Positions 33,428 through 41,802 of a DNA stretch of 64,000 nucleotides are shown piece by piece. The stretch comes from Pseudoselenomonas ruminantium. Its GTDB lineage: Bacteria > Bacillota > Negativicutes > Selenomonadales > Selenomonadaceae. Below the pieces are notes generated by a model. That model did not search any database, was not told where the DNA came from, and saw only the letters and a list, made by a program, of their open reading frames with translations. Positions within the stretch are counted from its first letter, which is position 1, and each line of letters starts with the position of its first letter. Position numbers and translations under genes: made by a program. The DNA lies in contig NZ_FOQK01000003.1 of the NCBI RefSeq assembly GCF_900113715.1, positions 103,033 through 167,032 on the forward strand. The letters run 5' to 3'.

Positions 33428-34117
33428 TTACGCCTCCGCACTTGTCCCCTTGTTCTCACGGATCGTCTGCCAGAGATCCTGAGCACGTTTGTACATCTTG
33501 TTATCCGTATTGCGGATATTCTGGTCGCCGATGATGCGAGAAATATACTGCGTCGCTTTCTCGTAATCATTCATGCGATAGTAGATGGCTCCGATCAGAT
33601 ACATCGCCATCGTATCGGTCATACCATTGATCGGGTAGCGCTCCGTCATCAGCGAGCGGTCATAGAGCTCCGCTGCGCGCTGGAGCATCTCCATTTCCTT
33701 CTCCGGCTCCTCAGCATCGCGGTAGATCCAGCCCAGCTCGAGATAAAGGCCTGCGCGCTTGGCCAGCGGCTGATCGGTAAGCTCCGCATAGAAAATGGCC
33801 AGCTTGAACGAAGCCACGGCATCGGGAACCTGACGCTCCTCGACGAACTGCATCCCCAAGGTGCGCTTCGACAGGAATTCTTCGATCTTGCGTTTGTGCA
33901 GTGCCGGCATAGTCCCTAAGAAGGTCTTCTCATCGGCTGCATAGCCGCAATGCTCACAAAACCAGATTTTATAGAAATACGGATTGAAGTCTTTGTAATG
34001 CATGCAGAAATCTTCATCCATCTTCTCCATCATCAATTTGGACTTCGTCTTGACAACCCGCGTCGATTCCCCACAGATCGGGCACGTCTTCTCAACAACA
34101 AAAGTAAATTCACCCAT
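33428..34117 (-). CDS. DUF2225 protein: zinc ribbon plus TPR
   Basis: The 229-residue cytoplasmic protein begins MGEFTFVVEKTCPICGESTR. Two Cys pairs (CPICG and CEHCG, about residues 12-60) form a likely zinc ribbon, followed by TPR-type helices (AGLYLELGWIYRDAEEPEKE, YLIGAIYYRMNDYEKATQYI). This matches DUF2225, common in Firmicutes and without known function. ATG at 34117 was chosen over one seven codons earlier because GAGGGAG lies 5-6 bases before it. It heads the operon with the unknown and DUF4127 genes. Confidence 0.85.
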   Translation of the reverse strand: MGEFTFVVEKTCPICGESTRVVKTKSKLMMEKMDEDFCMHYKDFNPYFYKIWFCEHCGYAADEKTFLGTMPALHKRKIEEFLSKRTLGMQFVEERQVPDAVASFKLAIFYAELTDQPLAKRAGLYLELGWIYRDAEEPEKEMEMLQRAAELYDRSLMTERYPINGMTDTMAMYLIGAIYYRMNDYEKATQYISRIIGDQNIRNTDNKMYKRAQDLWQTIRENKGTSAEA

Positions 34118-34226
34118 GATTTCTCCCTCTTCTTCCATTGGATTCCCTTAGACAATATATCTAGGATACCACATTATCCCGGAAAAATAAATGAAAGCTG
34201 CGCTTTCCCAGCTTAGAATTGACTGA

Positions 34227-34260
34227 GAAGAGCCTTTCCCTCTGCGGGAAAGGCTCCTTC
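34227..34260 (-). terminator. Hairpin at the end of the glycogen operon
   Basis: GAAGAGCCTTTCCC and GGGAAAGGCTCCTTC pair almost fully around a 5-base loop just after the debranching/MalQ stop. The T-tract is weak (TTCTTCTC), so termination may be incomplete. Confidence 0.6.
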
Positions 34261-34277
34261 TATCCTGTCGCTGCCAC

Positions 34278-37200
34278 TCAGCGTCCATATTTCCGGCAAA
34301 GTCTTGCCAACTCATCAGCATCAGCCGTCAGGAGATAATCCGATTTGAGCCGCCATTTCCAGTTAAGGCCCACAGTACCCGGGATATTCATCCGGCTGCG
34401 TTCATCCAGCTGCAGGATATCCTGCATGGGAATCATGGCCAGCCGGGCATCAGCCGCATAGGCAAACTCGATGAGCTTGCGCGCGATGCTGTCCGGACGG
34501 TCGGCCTTGGCATGCAGCATGCCAGCCACCGCTGCCCGCATCGTATCGTCGATGTCCTGCTTGTACCAGCCGATTGTCGTATTGTTGTCATGCGTACCTG
34601 TATAGACGATACTGTTTTCTGGGGTCACGCAGCCCAGGCGCCCCTGTGCATTGAAGTGCAGCGTGAAATGCAGCACTTTCATGCCGGGGAAGCCGCAAGC
34701 ATCGCGCAGCTGTCCGACTTCATCGGTGATGATGCCGAGGTCCTCGGCTACGATGGGCATCTGCCCGCCCAGATCCTTGCGGATCTCATCAAAGAACGGC
34801 TTGCCCGGCCCCTTGACCCAATGGCCGTTGATGGCCGTGTCCGCCTTGCCGTCGACCTCCCAGTAAGACTCGAAGCCCCGGAAGTGATCGATGCGGACGA
34901 TGTCCACGAGCTCGAACAGCTTGCGGAAGCGCCGCTTCCACCAGCCATACTTCTCTTCCTTCATGGCCGTCCAATCATACTGGGGATTGCCCCAGAGCTG
35001 GCCGGTCGCGCTGAAGTAATCGGGCGGTACGCCAGCCACGGTATGGGCCGTGCCATCGGGATTCAGGTCAAAGAGATGCTGGTTAGCCCAGACATCAGCA
35101 CTGTCTCCCGCCAGGAAGATCGGCATATCGCCCATGATCTGGATGCCCTGCTGTTTGGCGTATTCATGCAGGCGCTGCCACTGCTGGGCAAACACGAACT
35201 GCTCGAACTTGACCAAGCCGATAGCATCTGCCAGCCGCTTCGACAGCTCCTTGAGCGCCTTCTTCTCATGCTTCTTGACTGCCTCCGGCCACTTGGTCCA
35301 CTCGACGCCCTTGAATTCCTTCTTAGCCGCCTGGAACAAGGCGAAGTCCTCCAGCCAGTACGCCTCGCGCTCACAGAACGCCAGATACTCGCCATTGCTC
35401 TCCGCCTCGGCCTTGAACTTCGTCCAGGCCTTCTTGAGGCATTTGTTCTTGAAATTATAGACCCACTCGAAGTCGATGAACGACGAATTGCTCACATACG
35501 GAACGCGCGCTTCTGCCGCTGTCAGCCACTTATGCGCCAAAAGCTCCTCGATATCGATGAGCATCGGATTGCCTGCAAAGGCCGACGAGGACTGGTACGG
35601 CGAGTAGCCGACATTGTCCGTGGGACCAAGGGGCAGGATCTGCCAGACATGCTGCCCGGACTGCTTGAGGAAGTCAATGAAGCGCTGTGCTTCCTTGCCG
35701 AGATCGCCAATGCCGTATTTCGACGGCAGCGAAGTCGGATGCAGCAGGATGCCTGCCTGCCGCGGATACTTGCGTGGCTGCCGTTTGTGCTCCAGCAATA
35801 TGCCGGTCAGCGGCGCCAATTTGACTTCGACCTGGCCGCGGACGACTGGATACTCTTTGCCACTGCCCAAAGCATCAACGAAACAACCATCAGCAAAATC
35901 GCTGACATCCATATAAACCATCCGGCTCTCACTGCGGCTCCGATTGAAAGCGACCAAAAACGCTCCGTCCTCAGCCTCAGCGCCAAAGACATCCTCGCCG
36001 CCACGGATGACACGCGCATAAGCGATCGTATCGCCATCAGCGCTAAGCGGCAGCAGGCTGCCAGTCTGCAAGACCGTATGCTTGTTGCGCAGAGCGATGA
36101 TTTTCTTATACCACTCGCGCAGGTAAAGGTCGCCGCCATCCCAGGGATATGGCCGGCGGTTATACGGATCTTTGAATCCCTGCATGCCGATCTCATCACC
36201 ATAATATATACAGGGCACACCAGGATACGTCATCTGCCACAGCGCCGCCATCATGAGCCGTGCAGCACCGAGGTTGTACTGCTCCTTGTCCAGCCGCGCC
36301 CGTGACTGCTCCACAGCCGGCATGCCATCATAATAGGCCGCATCGCCGAGCAACGTGATGGCGCGCTGGACATCATGGCTGCCGATCAGGTTCATCATCG
36401 CGTAAAAATTCTCACGCGGATAATTCTCCCGCAGGCTCTCGAAACGCCGTTGCGCTGTCTGGCCGTCGACATGCCCCTTGAGGAAATCGAACAGGATGGT
36501 GCGGAACGGATAGTTCATCGCCGAATCCATTTCCTGCCCGCAAAGATACTCGCGCGGCACACCATAGGCAATCTTATGCGAAGCATCTTCCCAGACCTCG
36601 CCGATCATGACAGCCTCGGGATTGCTTTTCTTGAGTTCCGCAAAAAAAGACTGCGAGAAGGGCTCCGGCAGCTCGTCGATCACATCCAGCCGCCAGCCGG
36701 CAACACCTTCATTTAGCCAATGATGCAGGACACTATCCGGCGCTGAAATGATGAAATCCATATACGAAGGCGTTGTCTCCGTAACGTTCGGCAGCGTATT
36801 GAAATTCCACCAGCTGTCGTATTCATAGGGGAAATTGCGGAAATTATACCACTCGTAATATGGCGACTCCTTGGACTGGAATGCGCCCACCGTATCATAT
36901 TGGCCCGCACGATTGAAGTAACGGCTGTTGCTGCCCGTGTGACTGAACACACCATCAATGATGATACGGATGCCTTGTGCCTTGGCCGCCTCAATGAGTT
37001 CGCGGAAATCTTCATTGGTTCCCAATATGGGGTCTATTTTATGATAATCGCCCGTATCATAATGATGATTGCTTTCCGACTCAAAGACAGGATTCAGGTA
37101 GATGACCGATATGCCTAATTCCTTCAGATAGCCAAGTTTTTCCTTAATGCCCTGCAAGTTGCCGCCAAAGAAATCATACGCCACGATTTCCTTCGTATCG

Positions 37201-37736
37201 GGGTCCTTATAATAGCAAGGATCGTCTGACCAGTCCGCATGATAGACTGCCCCCTTCTTCTGTATCAGCTTGTCGCCCTTGCGGCAGAACCGGTCGGGGA
37301 ATATCTGATACATGACGCTGTGCTTGAACCAGTCCGGCGTCTTGGCGCCCTGGTTGTAGACCGTGATCTGGAACGATGGCGGTACATGGTCGTAGACATT
37401 ACCCAGTCCGCCCCATTGCTCCGGATTGTTGCCATAGTAAGTCGTGCCCTGCGCTGTCGTGATGATGAAGTAATACCATAGCAGGCAGCCCTTTTCCGGC
37501 ATCTCCATGTCGGCACAGTAGAACTTCTCCGCACTGTCGCTATCATCCTTCGTCGTCAGATTCACGAGCTTCTCGCCCGATTTATCATGCCAGAGCCGCA
37601 AGAGAACATGACGGATTTCCTGTTTGGTCTTCAACCGTATCCCCAGCCGGACTTTTGTGCCGGCTTCCGCCGCACCAATCGGCGAGCGGAAATAGATATT
37701 CTGGGAGTTATGCTCGACCTCACTTCTATCCAGCAT
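34278..37736 (-). CDS. Bifunctional GH13 debranching/neopullulanase-type enzyme fused to 4-alpha-glucanotransferase (GH77)
   Basis: A 1152-residue fusion. Residues about 1-115 form a CBM34-like beta domain; about 130-640 a GH13 barrel with IIIDGVFSHTGSNSRYF, the nucleophile in GWRLDVIDELP, the acid in AVMIGEVWED and NLIGSHDVQR; about 660-1152 a MalQ domain with GILLHPTSLPSKYGIGDLG, GDMPIFLAGDSADVW, VRIDHFRGFESYWEV, VAEDLGIITDEVGQL and YTGTHDNNTT. Together these would hydrolyse branch points or short dextrins and disproportionate the linear stubs into acceptors for GlgP. ATG at 37736 follows GGAGGAG at 6 bases; the 24 upstream codons lack a ribosome site. Last gene of the glg operon. Confidence 0.92.
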   Translation of the reverse strand: MLDRSEVEHNSQNIYFRSPIGAAEAGTKVRLGIRLKTKQEIRHVLLRLWHDKSGEKLVNLTTKDDSDSAEKFYCADMEMPEKGCLLWYYFIITTAQGTTYYGNNPEQWGGLGNVYDHVPPSFQITVYNQGAKTPDWFKHSVMYQIFPDRFCRKGDKLIQKKGAVYHADWSDDPCYYKDPDTKEIVAYDFFGGNLQGIKEKLGYLKELGISVIYLNPVFESESNHHYDTGDYHKIDPILGTNEDFRELIEAAKAQGIRIIIDGVFSHTGSNSRYFNRAGQYDTVGAFQSKESPYYEWYNFRNFPYEYDSWWNFNTLPNVTETTPSYMDFIISAPDSVLHHWLNEGVAGWRLDVIDELPEPFSQSFFAELKKSNPEAVMIGEVWEDASHKIAYGVPREYLCGQEMDSAMNYPFRTILFDFLKGHVDGQTAQRRFESLRENYPRENFYAMMNLIGSHDVQRAITLLGDAAYYDGMPAVEQSRARLDKEQYNLGAARLMMAALWQMTYPGVPCIYYGDEIGMQGFKDPYNRRPYPWDGGDLYLREWYKKIIALRNKHTVLQTGSLLPLSADGDTIAYARVIRGGEDVFGAEAEDGAFLVAFNRSRSESRMVYMDVSDFADGCFVDALGSGKEYPVVRGQVEVKLAPLTGILLEHKRQPRKYPRQAGILLHPTSLPSKYGIGDLGKEAQRFIDFLKQSGQHVWQILPLGPTDNVGYSPYQSSSAFAGNPMLIDIEELLAHKWLTAAEARVPYVSNSSFIDFEWVYNFKNKCLKKAWTKFKAEAESNGEYLAFCEREAYWLEDFALFQAAKKEFKGVEWTKWPEAVKKHEKKALKELSKRLADAIGLVKFEQFVFAQQWQRLHEYAKQQGIQIMGDMPIFLAGDSADVWANQHLFDLNPDGTAHTVAGVPPDYFSATGQLWGNPQYDWTAMKEEKYGWWKRRFRKLFELVDIVRIDHFRGFESYWEVDGKADTAINGHWVKGPGKPFFDEIRKDLGGQMPIVAEDLGIITDEVGQLRDACGFPGMKVLHFTLHFNAQGRLGCVTPENSIVYTGTHDNNTTIGWYKQDIDDTMRAAVAGMLHAKADRPDSIARKLIEFAYAADARLAMIPMQDILQLDERSRMNIPGTVGLNWKWRLKSDYLLTADADELARLCRKYGR

Positions 37737-37817
37737 AAAATCTCCTCCTTCTCTTCTCGTACTCAGTCCCGCTTGCATAAAAGGCGGCAAAGATCCTTGC
37801 CGCCCCATGTATTTTGC

Positions 37818-39254
37818 TTATTCTGCCAACAGCCTGTTATACAGTGCCTTGTATTCCTTGGCAGAGTTCTTCCAACTATAATCGGTATTCATGGCATTCT
37901 CTACGATATGCTGCCATTCTTCAAAATTCTCATAAGCACTGAGTGCACGCTTCAACGCATACATCATCTCGTGCGCATTGTAATCACAGAATACGAAGCC
38001 ATTGCCCTCGTTGGTATACTTATCGTACTGCTGGACTGTATCCTTGAGGCCGCCAGTCTCGCGGACTACAGGAATAGCACCATAGCGCATGGCGATCAGC
38101 TGGCCAATGCCGCATGGCTCATAGTTCGAGGGCATGAGGAAAATGTCCGCTGCCGCATAGATGCGTTGTGCCAGCTCATTCGAGAAACGGATATTGGCTT
38201 TGACCTTCGTCGGGAAGCGCCATTCCAGTCCCTTGAACCACTCTTCGTACTCCTTGTCGCCCGTTCCGAGGATGACCAGCTGGATGTTTTCATGCTGCAG
38301 GATCTCATCCATCATGCGCACGATAAGATCCAGGCCCTTGGCCTCAACGAGGCGGGAAATCAGGGCAACCATAGGCGTACGGCGGCTCATCGGCAAGCCC
38401 AGGAAGTTCTGAAGCTCGGTTTTGTTGTCGGCTTTGCGGTCACGGCTGTCCACATCGTAAGTCTCAAACAGGTTTTTATCAGTAGCAGGATTGTAGATAT
38501 TGTAGTCAATGCCATTCACGATGCCATACAGCGAATCACGGCGGCTGCGCAGCAGTCCATCAAGATTCTCGCCGAAGTAATCGTACTGGATTTCCTGCGC
38601 ATACGTCCTGCTGACTGTGGAAATATAGTCTGCATAGATGATGCCGCCCTTCATGAAGTTTACGGCATCGTAAAATTCCAAATCGCCATTGTTGAAATAC
38701 TTCCAGTCTAGTCCCAGGACATCGCTCATGATCTCCTTCGGGAAAACACCCTGATACTTGAGGTTGTGGATCGTATAGAGCGTACGGATTTTGCGGTAGC
38801 GCTCATCGTCCATATGCTCGAGCTTCAGCAGGACGTTCACCATGCCAGCATGCCAGTCATTCGTATGGATGACATCCGGCCAGAAATCGACGATAGGCAG
38901 CAGACTCAGCACGGCACGGCAGAAGAATGAAAACCGCTCTGCATCATCATCATAGCCATAGAAACCCTCGCGGTCGAAGTATTCCTGATTGTCCACAAAG
39001 TAATAGGTGATGCCGTCCTTTTCATACTTGTCCAGACCGATATATTTCTGACGCCAGGCCACACTCAGTTCGCCATCGTAGATATGCTCCATGGCATTGC
39101 GGATCTCAGGTGCGATCTTGCCGTATTTCGGCATGACCACACGGACCTCCACCCCTTCTTCTTTCAGTGCCTGCGGCAGCGTTCCTGCTACATCAGCCAG
39201 GCCTCCGGTCTTCGCAAATGGTACTGCTTCAGATGCAACATAAAGAACTTTCAT
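37818..39254 (-). CDS. glgA: Glycogen synthase (ADP-glucose, GT5)
   Basis: The 478-residue protein transfers glucose from ADP-glucose to the non-reducing ends of glycogen. It starts MKVLYVASEAVPFAKTGGLA, where KTGGL binds ADP; HTNDWHAGMV and, in the second half, SNYEPCGIGQLIAM and VRETGGLKDTV are GT5 signatures. AAGGAGG precedes two nearby ATGs; the second (39254) has the right spacing and fits the family N terminus. It starts 13 bases after glgB. Confidence 0.96.
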   Translation of the reverse strand: MKVLYVASEAVPFAKTGGLADVAGTLPQALKEEGVEVRVVMPKYGKIAPEIRNAMEHIYDGELSVAWRQKYIGLDKYEKDGITYYFVDNQEYFDREGFYGYDDDAERFSFFCRAVLSLLPIVDFWPDVIHTNDWHAGMVNVLLKLEHMDDERYRKIRTLYTIHNLKYQGVFPKEIMSDVLGLDWKYFNNGDLEFYDAVNFMKGGIIYADYISTVSRTYAQEIQYDYFGENLDGLLRSRRDSLYGIVNGIDYNIYNPATDKNLFETYDVDSRDRKADNKTELQNFLGLPMSRRTPMVALISRLVEAKGLDLIVRMMDEILQHENIQLVILGTGDKEYEEWFKGLEWRFPTKVKANIRFSNELAQRIYAAADIFLMPSNYEPCGIGQLIAMRYGAIPVVRETGGLKDTVQQYDKYTNEGNGFVFCDYNAHEMMYALKRALSAYENFEEWQHIVENAMNTDYSWKNSAKEYKALYNRLLAE

Positions 39255-39267
39255 TCCCATTTCCTCC

Positions 39268-41727
39268 TTAGTCATTGCCAGCAGCTTTTTTCTTTGCCGT
39301 GGTCTTCGTGGTTGTGGACTTTGTCGTTTTCTTAGCCGCAGACGTCTTCGTGGCCGCTGTCTTGCGGGTCGTCGTCTTCTTTACAGCGGGCTTCTCTGCT
39401 TCCTTCTCAGCCGCTGCCGTTTTTTTCGCAGCAGTTTTCTTGGCTGCTGTCGTTTTCGTCGCCGCCTTGGCTGTTGCCTTCTTGGCTGTCGTTTTCGGCT
39501 CTGCCTTGGCCGCGGTCTTCTTCGCCGCCGTCTTCGTCTCAGCTTTCACTGCCGTCTTCTTAGCGGTCGTCTTCGCCTTGGCCGTTGTCTTTTTGGCCGT
39601 GGCCTCTGCCTCAGCCTTCGCGGCCGTTTTCTTCGCAGCTGGTTTCGCAGCAGCTTTCGCCGTTGTTTTCTTCGCTGCAGTCTTCGTCGCAGTCTTCTTC
39701 GCTGCCGTCTTCTTCACGGACGTCTTCTTGACTTCGGCGGCTTCTGCCTTGCTGGCAGAATCACTTTCCTCATGGCCTCTGGCATCTACTTCCGCCGAAG
39801 CCTCAGGAAAAGACGTTCCTGCACCAGACTGCCCTTTGAGACGCAGATATACCGTAGCCAGCGGCGGCACCGTGATCGTGATGGACTGCTCACGGTTATG
39901 CCATGGCACATCCTGGCTGATGATCTCGCCATTGTTGAGTACACCGCTGCCACCGAAGGCCTCGTCATCCGAATTGAACACCTCGACGTAATGACCCTTC
40001 GACGGCACGCCGATGCGATAGTTCTGACGGACTTCCGGCGTGAAATTGCAGACAGCGATGATGAAGTCATTGCTGTCCTCAGCCTTGCGGACGAACGAGA
40101 CGATGCTGTTCTCGTTGTCGTTGCAGTCGATCCACTGGAAACCATTCCAATCGAAATCGACCTGCCAGAAAGCTTTGTTATCGCAATAGAACTTGTTGAG
40201 AGCCTTCGAATACGCCTGCATCTTCGTATGCATATCGTACTGCTCGACCAGATGCCAGTCAAGGCTGTCATCGTAATTCCACTCGATGAACTGGCCAAAC
40301 TCACCGCCCATGAACAGGAGCTTCTTGCCCGGATGAGCCATCCAGTAGCCGAAGAAGGTACGCAAACCAGCAAATTTCTGCCAGTAGTCGCCCGGCATCT
40401 TGCTGATCAGCGAGCACTTGCCATGCACGACCTCATCATGCGACAGCGGCAGGACGAAGTTCTCGGAGAACGCATACATGAACGAGAAGGTGACCTTGTC
40501 ATGATTCCACTTGCGATAGATGGGATCAAGGCTCATATACTTGAGCATGTCGTTCATCCAGCCCATGTTCCACTTGTAGTTGAAGCCCATGCCCCCCATG
40601 TAGACCGGCTTGGAGATCAGCGGCCAGGCCGTCGACTCCTCGGCGATCATGAGTGCCTGCGGATGATACTGGAAGATAGCCTCATTGAGCTTGCGCAGGA
40701 AATCCATGGCCTCGAGGTTGCCCGTATCGCCGTATTTGTTCGGCTGCCATTCGCCTTCCTTGCGCCCGTAGTTCAGGTACAGCATATTGGCGACAGCGTC
40801 GATGCGCAGGCCGTCGATATGGAACTCCTCGAACCAGAACATCGCATTGGAGATCAAGAAGCTCTGTACCTCCGTGCGGCCATAATCGAAGTTCGTCGTG
40901 CCCCACTCCCAGTTCTCGGCACGCTGCTCGTTGTCCGACTCGTAGAGCGTCTGTCCATCGAAGTGGCGCAGTCCCTGCTCATCCTTGCAGAAATGGCCCG
41001 GCACCCAGTCCATGATGACGGCGATGCCATTCTGGTGGGCCTTGTCGACGAGATAGCGGAAATCATCCGGCTCGCCATAGCGGCTCGTCACAGCGAAATA
41101 GCCCGTGGCCTGGTAGCCCCAGGAGCCATCGAAGGGATGCTCACAGAGCGGCATGAACTCGATATGCGTATAGTTCATTTCCTTGGCATAGCTGATGAGC
41201 TGATCCGCAAGCTCGCGATACGAGAGATACTCGCCCTCACCATTGCGGCGCCAGGAACCTGCATGGACCTCATAAGTCAGCATGGGACGTCCATACGAGG
41301 ACTCCTTGCGCTTCTTCTCCAGCCAATCGCCATCCTGCCAGTCATAGTGGCTCATATCGTAGACGCGCGATGCCGTCTCCGGTTTCTTTTCCGCATAGAA
41401 CCCATACGGGTCAGCCTTCATGATGCGCGGGCCGCCCCACTGCGGTTCGATGGCATACTTGTAGACAGCGCCCTCCTGGACGTTTTCGATGAACACCGAC
41501 CAGATTTCCCCATCCTCAAGACGGTTCATCGTATTGACGCGGTCATCCCAAGCATTGAAATCACCGACGACACTGATGGATTTCGCATGCGGTGCCCATA
41601 CGGCAAAGCGGACACCTTTTTTGCCGTTTTCCTCCACGAAATGGGCGCCCAGCATCTCATAGGCATGATAATTCGTCCCCTGATGGAACAGGTATCGGTC
41701 AAATTCACTAATATCTGAAGTCTTCAA
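39268..41727 (-). CDS. glgB: 1,4-alpha-glucan branching enzyme with a 160-residue histone-H1-like tail
   Basis: An 819-residue protein. Residues 1-638 are a normal GlgB: a CBM48 domain (FAVWAPHAKSISVVGDFNAW), a GH13 barrel with MDWVPGHFC, the nucleophile in HIDGLRIDAVANMLYL, LMIAEESTAWP and LPLSHDEVVHGK, and a beta domain ending VYLRLKG. After an acidic linker, residues about 660-819 consist almost only of Lys, Ala and Thr in irregular KKTAAK/KTTAK repeats, ending KKKAAGND. Such tails occur in histone-H1-like and AlgP proteins and bind nucleic acids or polyanions; I know of none as standard in GlgB. The start is TTG with AAGGGGG 7 bases upstream. Branching activity should be intact. Confidence 0.93.
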   Translation of the reverse strand: MKTSDISEFDRYLFHQGTNYHAYEMLGAHFVEENGKKGVRFAVWAPHAKSISVVGDFNAWDDRVNTMNRLEDGEIWSVFIENVQEGAVYKYAIEPQWGGPRIMKADPYGFYAEKKPETASRVYDMSHYDWQDGDWLEKKRKESSYGRPMLTYEVHAGSWRRNGEGEYLSYRELADQLISYAKEMNYTHIEFMPLCEHPFDGSWGYQATGYFAVTSRYGEPDDFRYLVDKAHQNGIAVIMDWVPGHFCKDEQGLRHFDGQTLYESDNEQRAENWEWGTTNFDYGRTEVQSFLISNAMFWFEEFHIDGLRIDAVANMLYLNYGRKEGEWQPNKYGDTGNLEAMDFLRKLNEAIFQYHPQALMIAEESTAWPLISKPVYMGGMGFNYKWNMGWMNDMLKYMSLDPIYRKWNHDKVTFSFMYAFSENFVLPLSHDEVVHGKCSLISKMPGDYWQKFAGLRTFFGYWMAHPGKKLLFMGGEFGQFIEWNYDDSLDWHLVEQYDMHTKMQAYSKALNKFYCDNKAFWQVDFDWNGFQWIDCNDNENSIVSFVRKAEDSNDFIIAVCNFTPEVRQNYRIGVPSKGHYVEVFNSDDEAFGGSGVLNNGEIISQDVPWHNREQSITITVPPLATVYLRLKGQSGAGTSFPEASAEVDARGHEESDSASKAEAAEVKKTSVKKTAAKKTATKTAAKKTTAKAAAKPAAKKTAAKAEAEATAKKTTAKAKTTAKKTAVKAETKTAAKKTAAKAEPKTTAKKATAKAATKTTAAKKTAAKKTAAAEKEAEKPAVKKTTTRKTAATKTSAAKKTTKSTTTKTTAKKKAAGND
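39277..39760. repeat. Low-complexity repeat encoding the GlgB tail
   Basis: This stretch is degenerate tandem DNA rich in GCCGTCTTCTT/GGCTGTCGTTTT-type units on the plus strand, corresponding to Lys-Lys-Thr-Ala-Ala repeats of glgB. Such DNA can change copy number by slippage, so tail length may vary between strains. Confidence 0.85.
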
Positions 41728-41802
41728 AAATAATCCCCCTTATAGATAACCGTAGATTCCAGGCGGGACCCCCTGCCCGCCCAAAATCAGCGGCATACGT
41801 GC

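Noticed and set aside
34512..36305. 597-codon plus-strand frame
   Set aside because: Antisense to the debranching/MalQ fusion, whose motifs are intact.
39277..39760. Possible CRISPR-like or satellite array
   Set aside because: The repeats are irregular, in frame with glgB and encode its Lys/Ala/Thr tail; there are no unique spacers.
39772..41718. 648-codon plus-strand frame
   Set aside because: Antisense to glgB; no recognisable domain or ribosome site.
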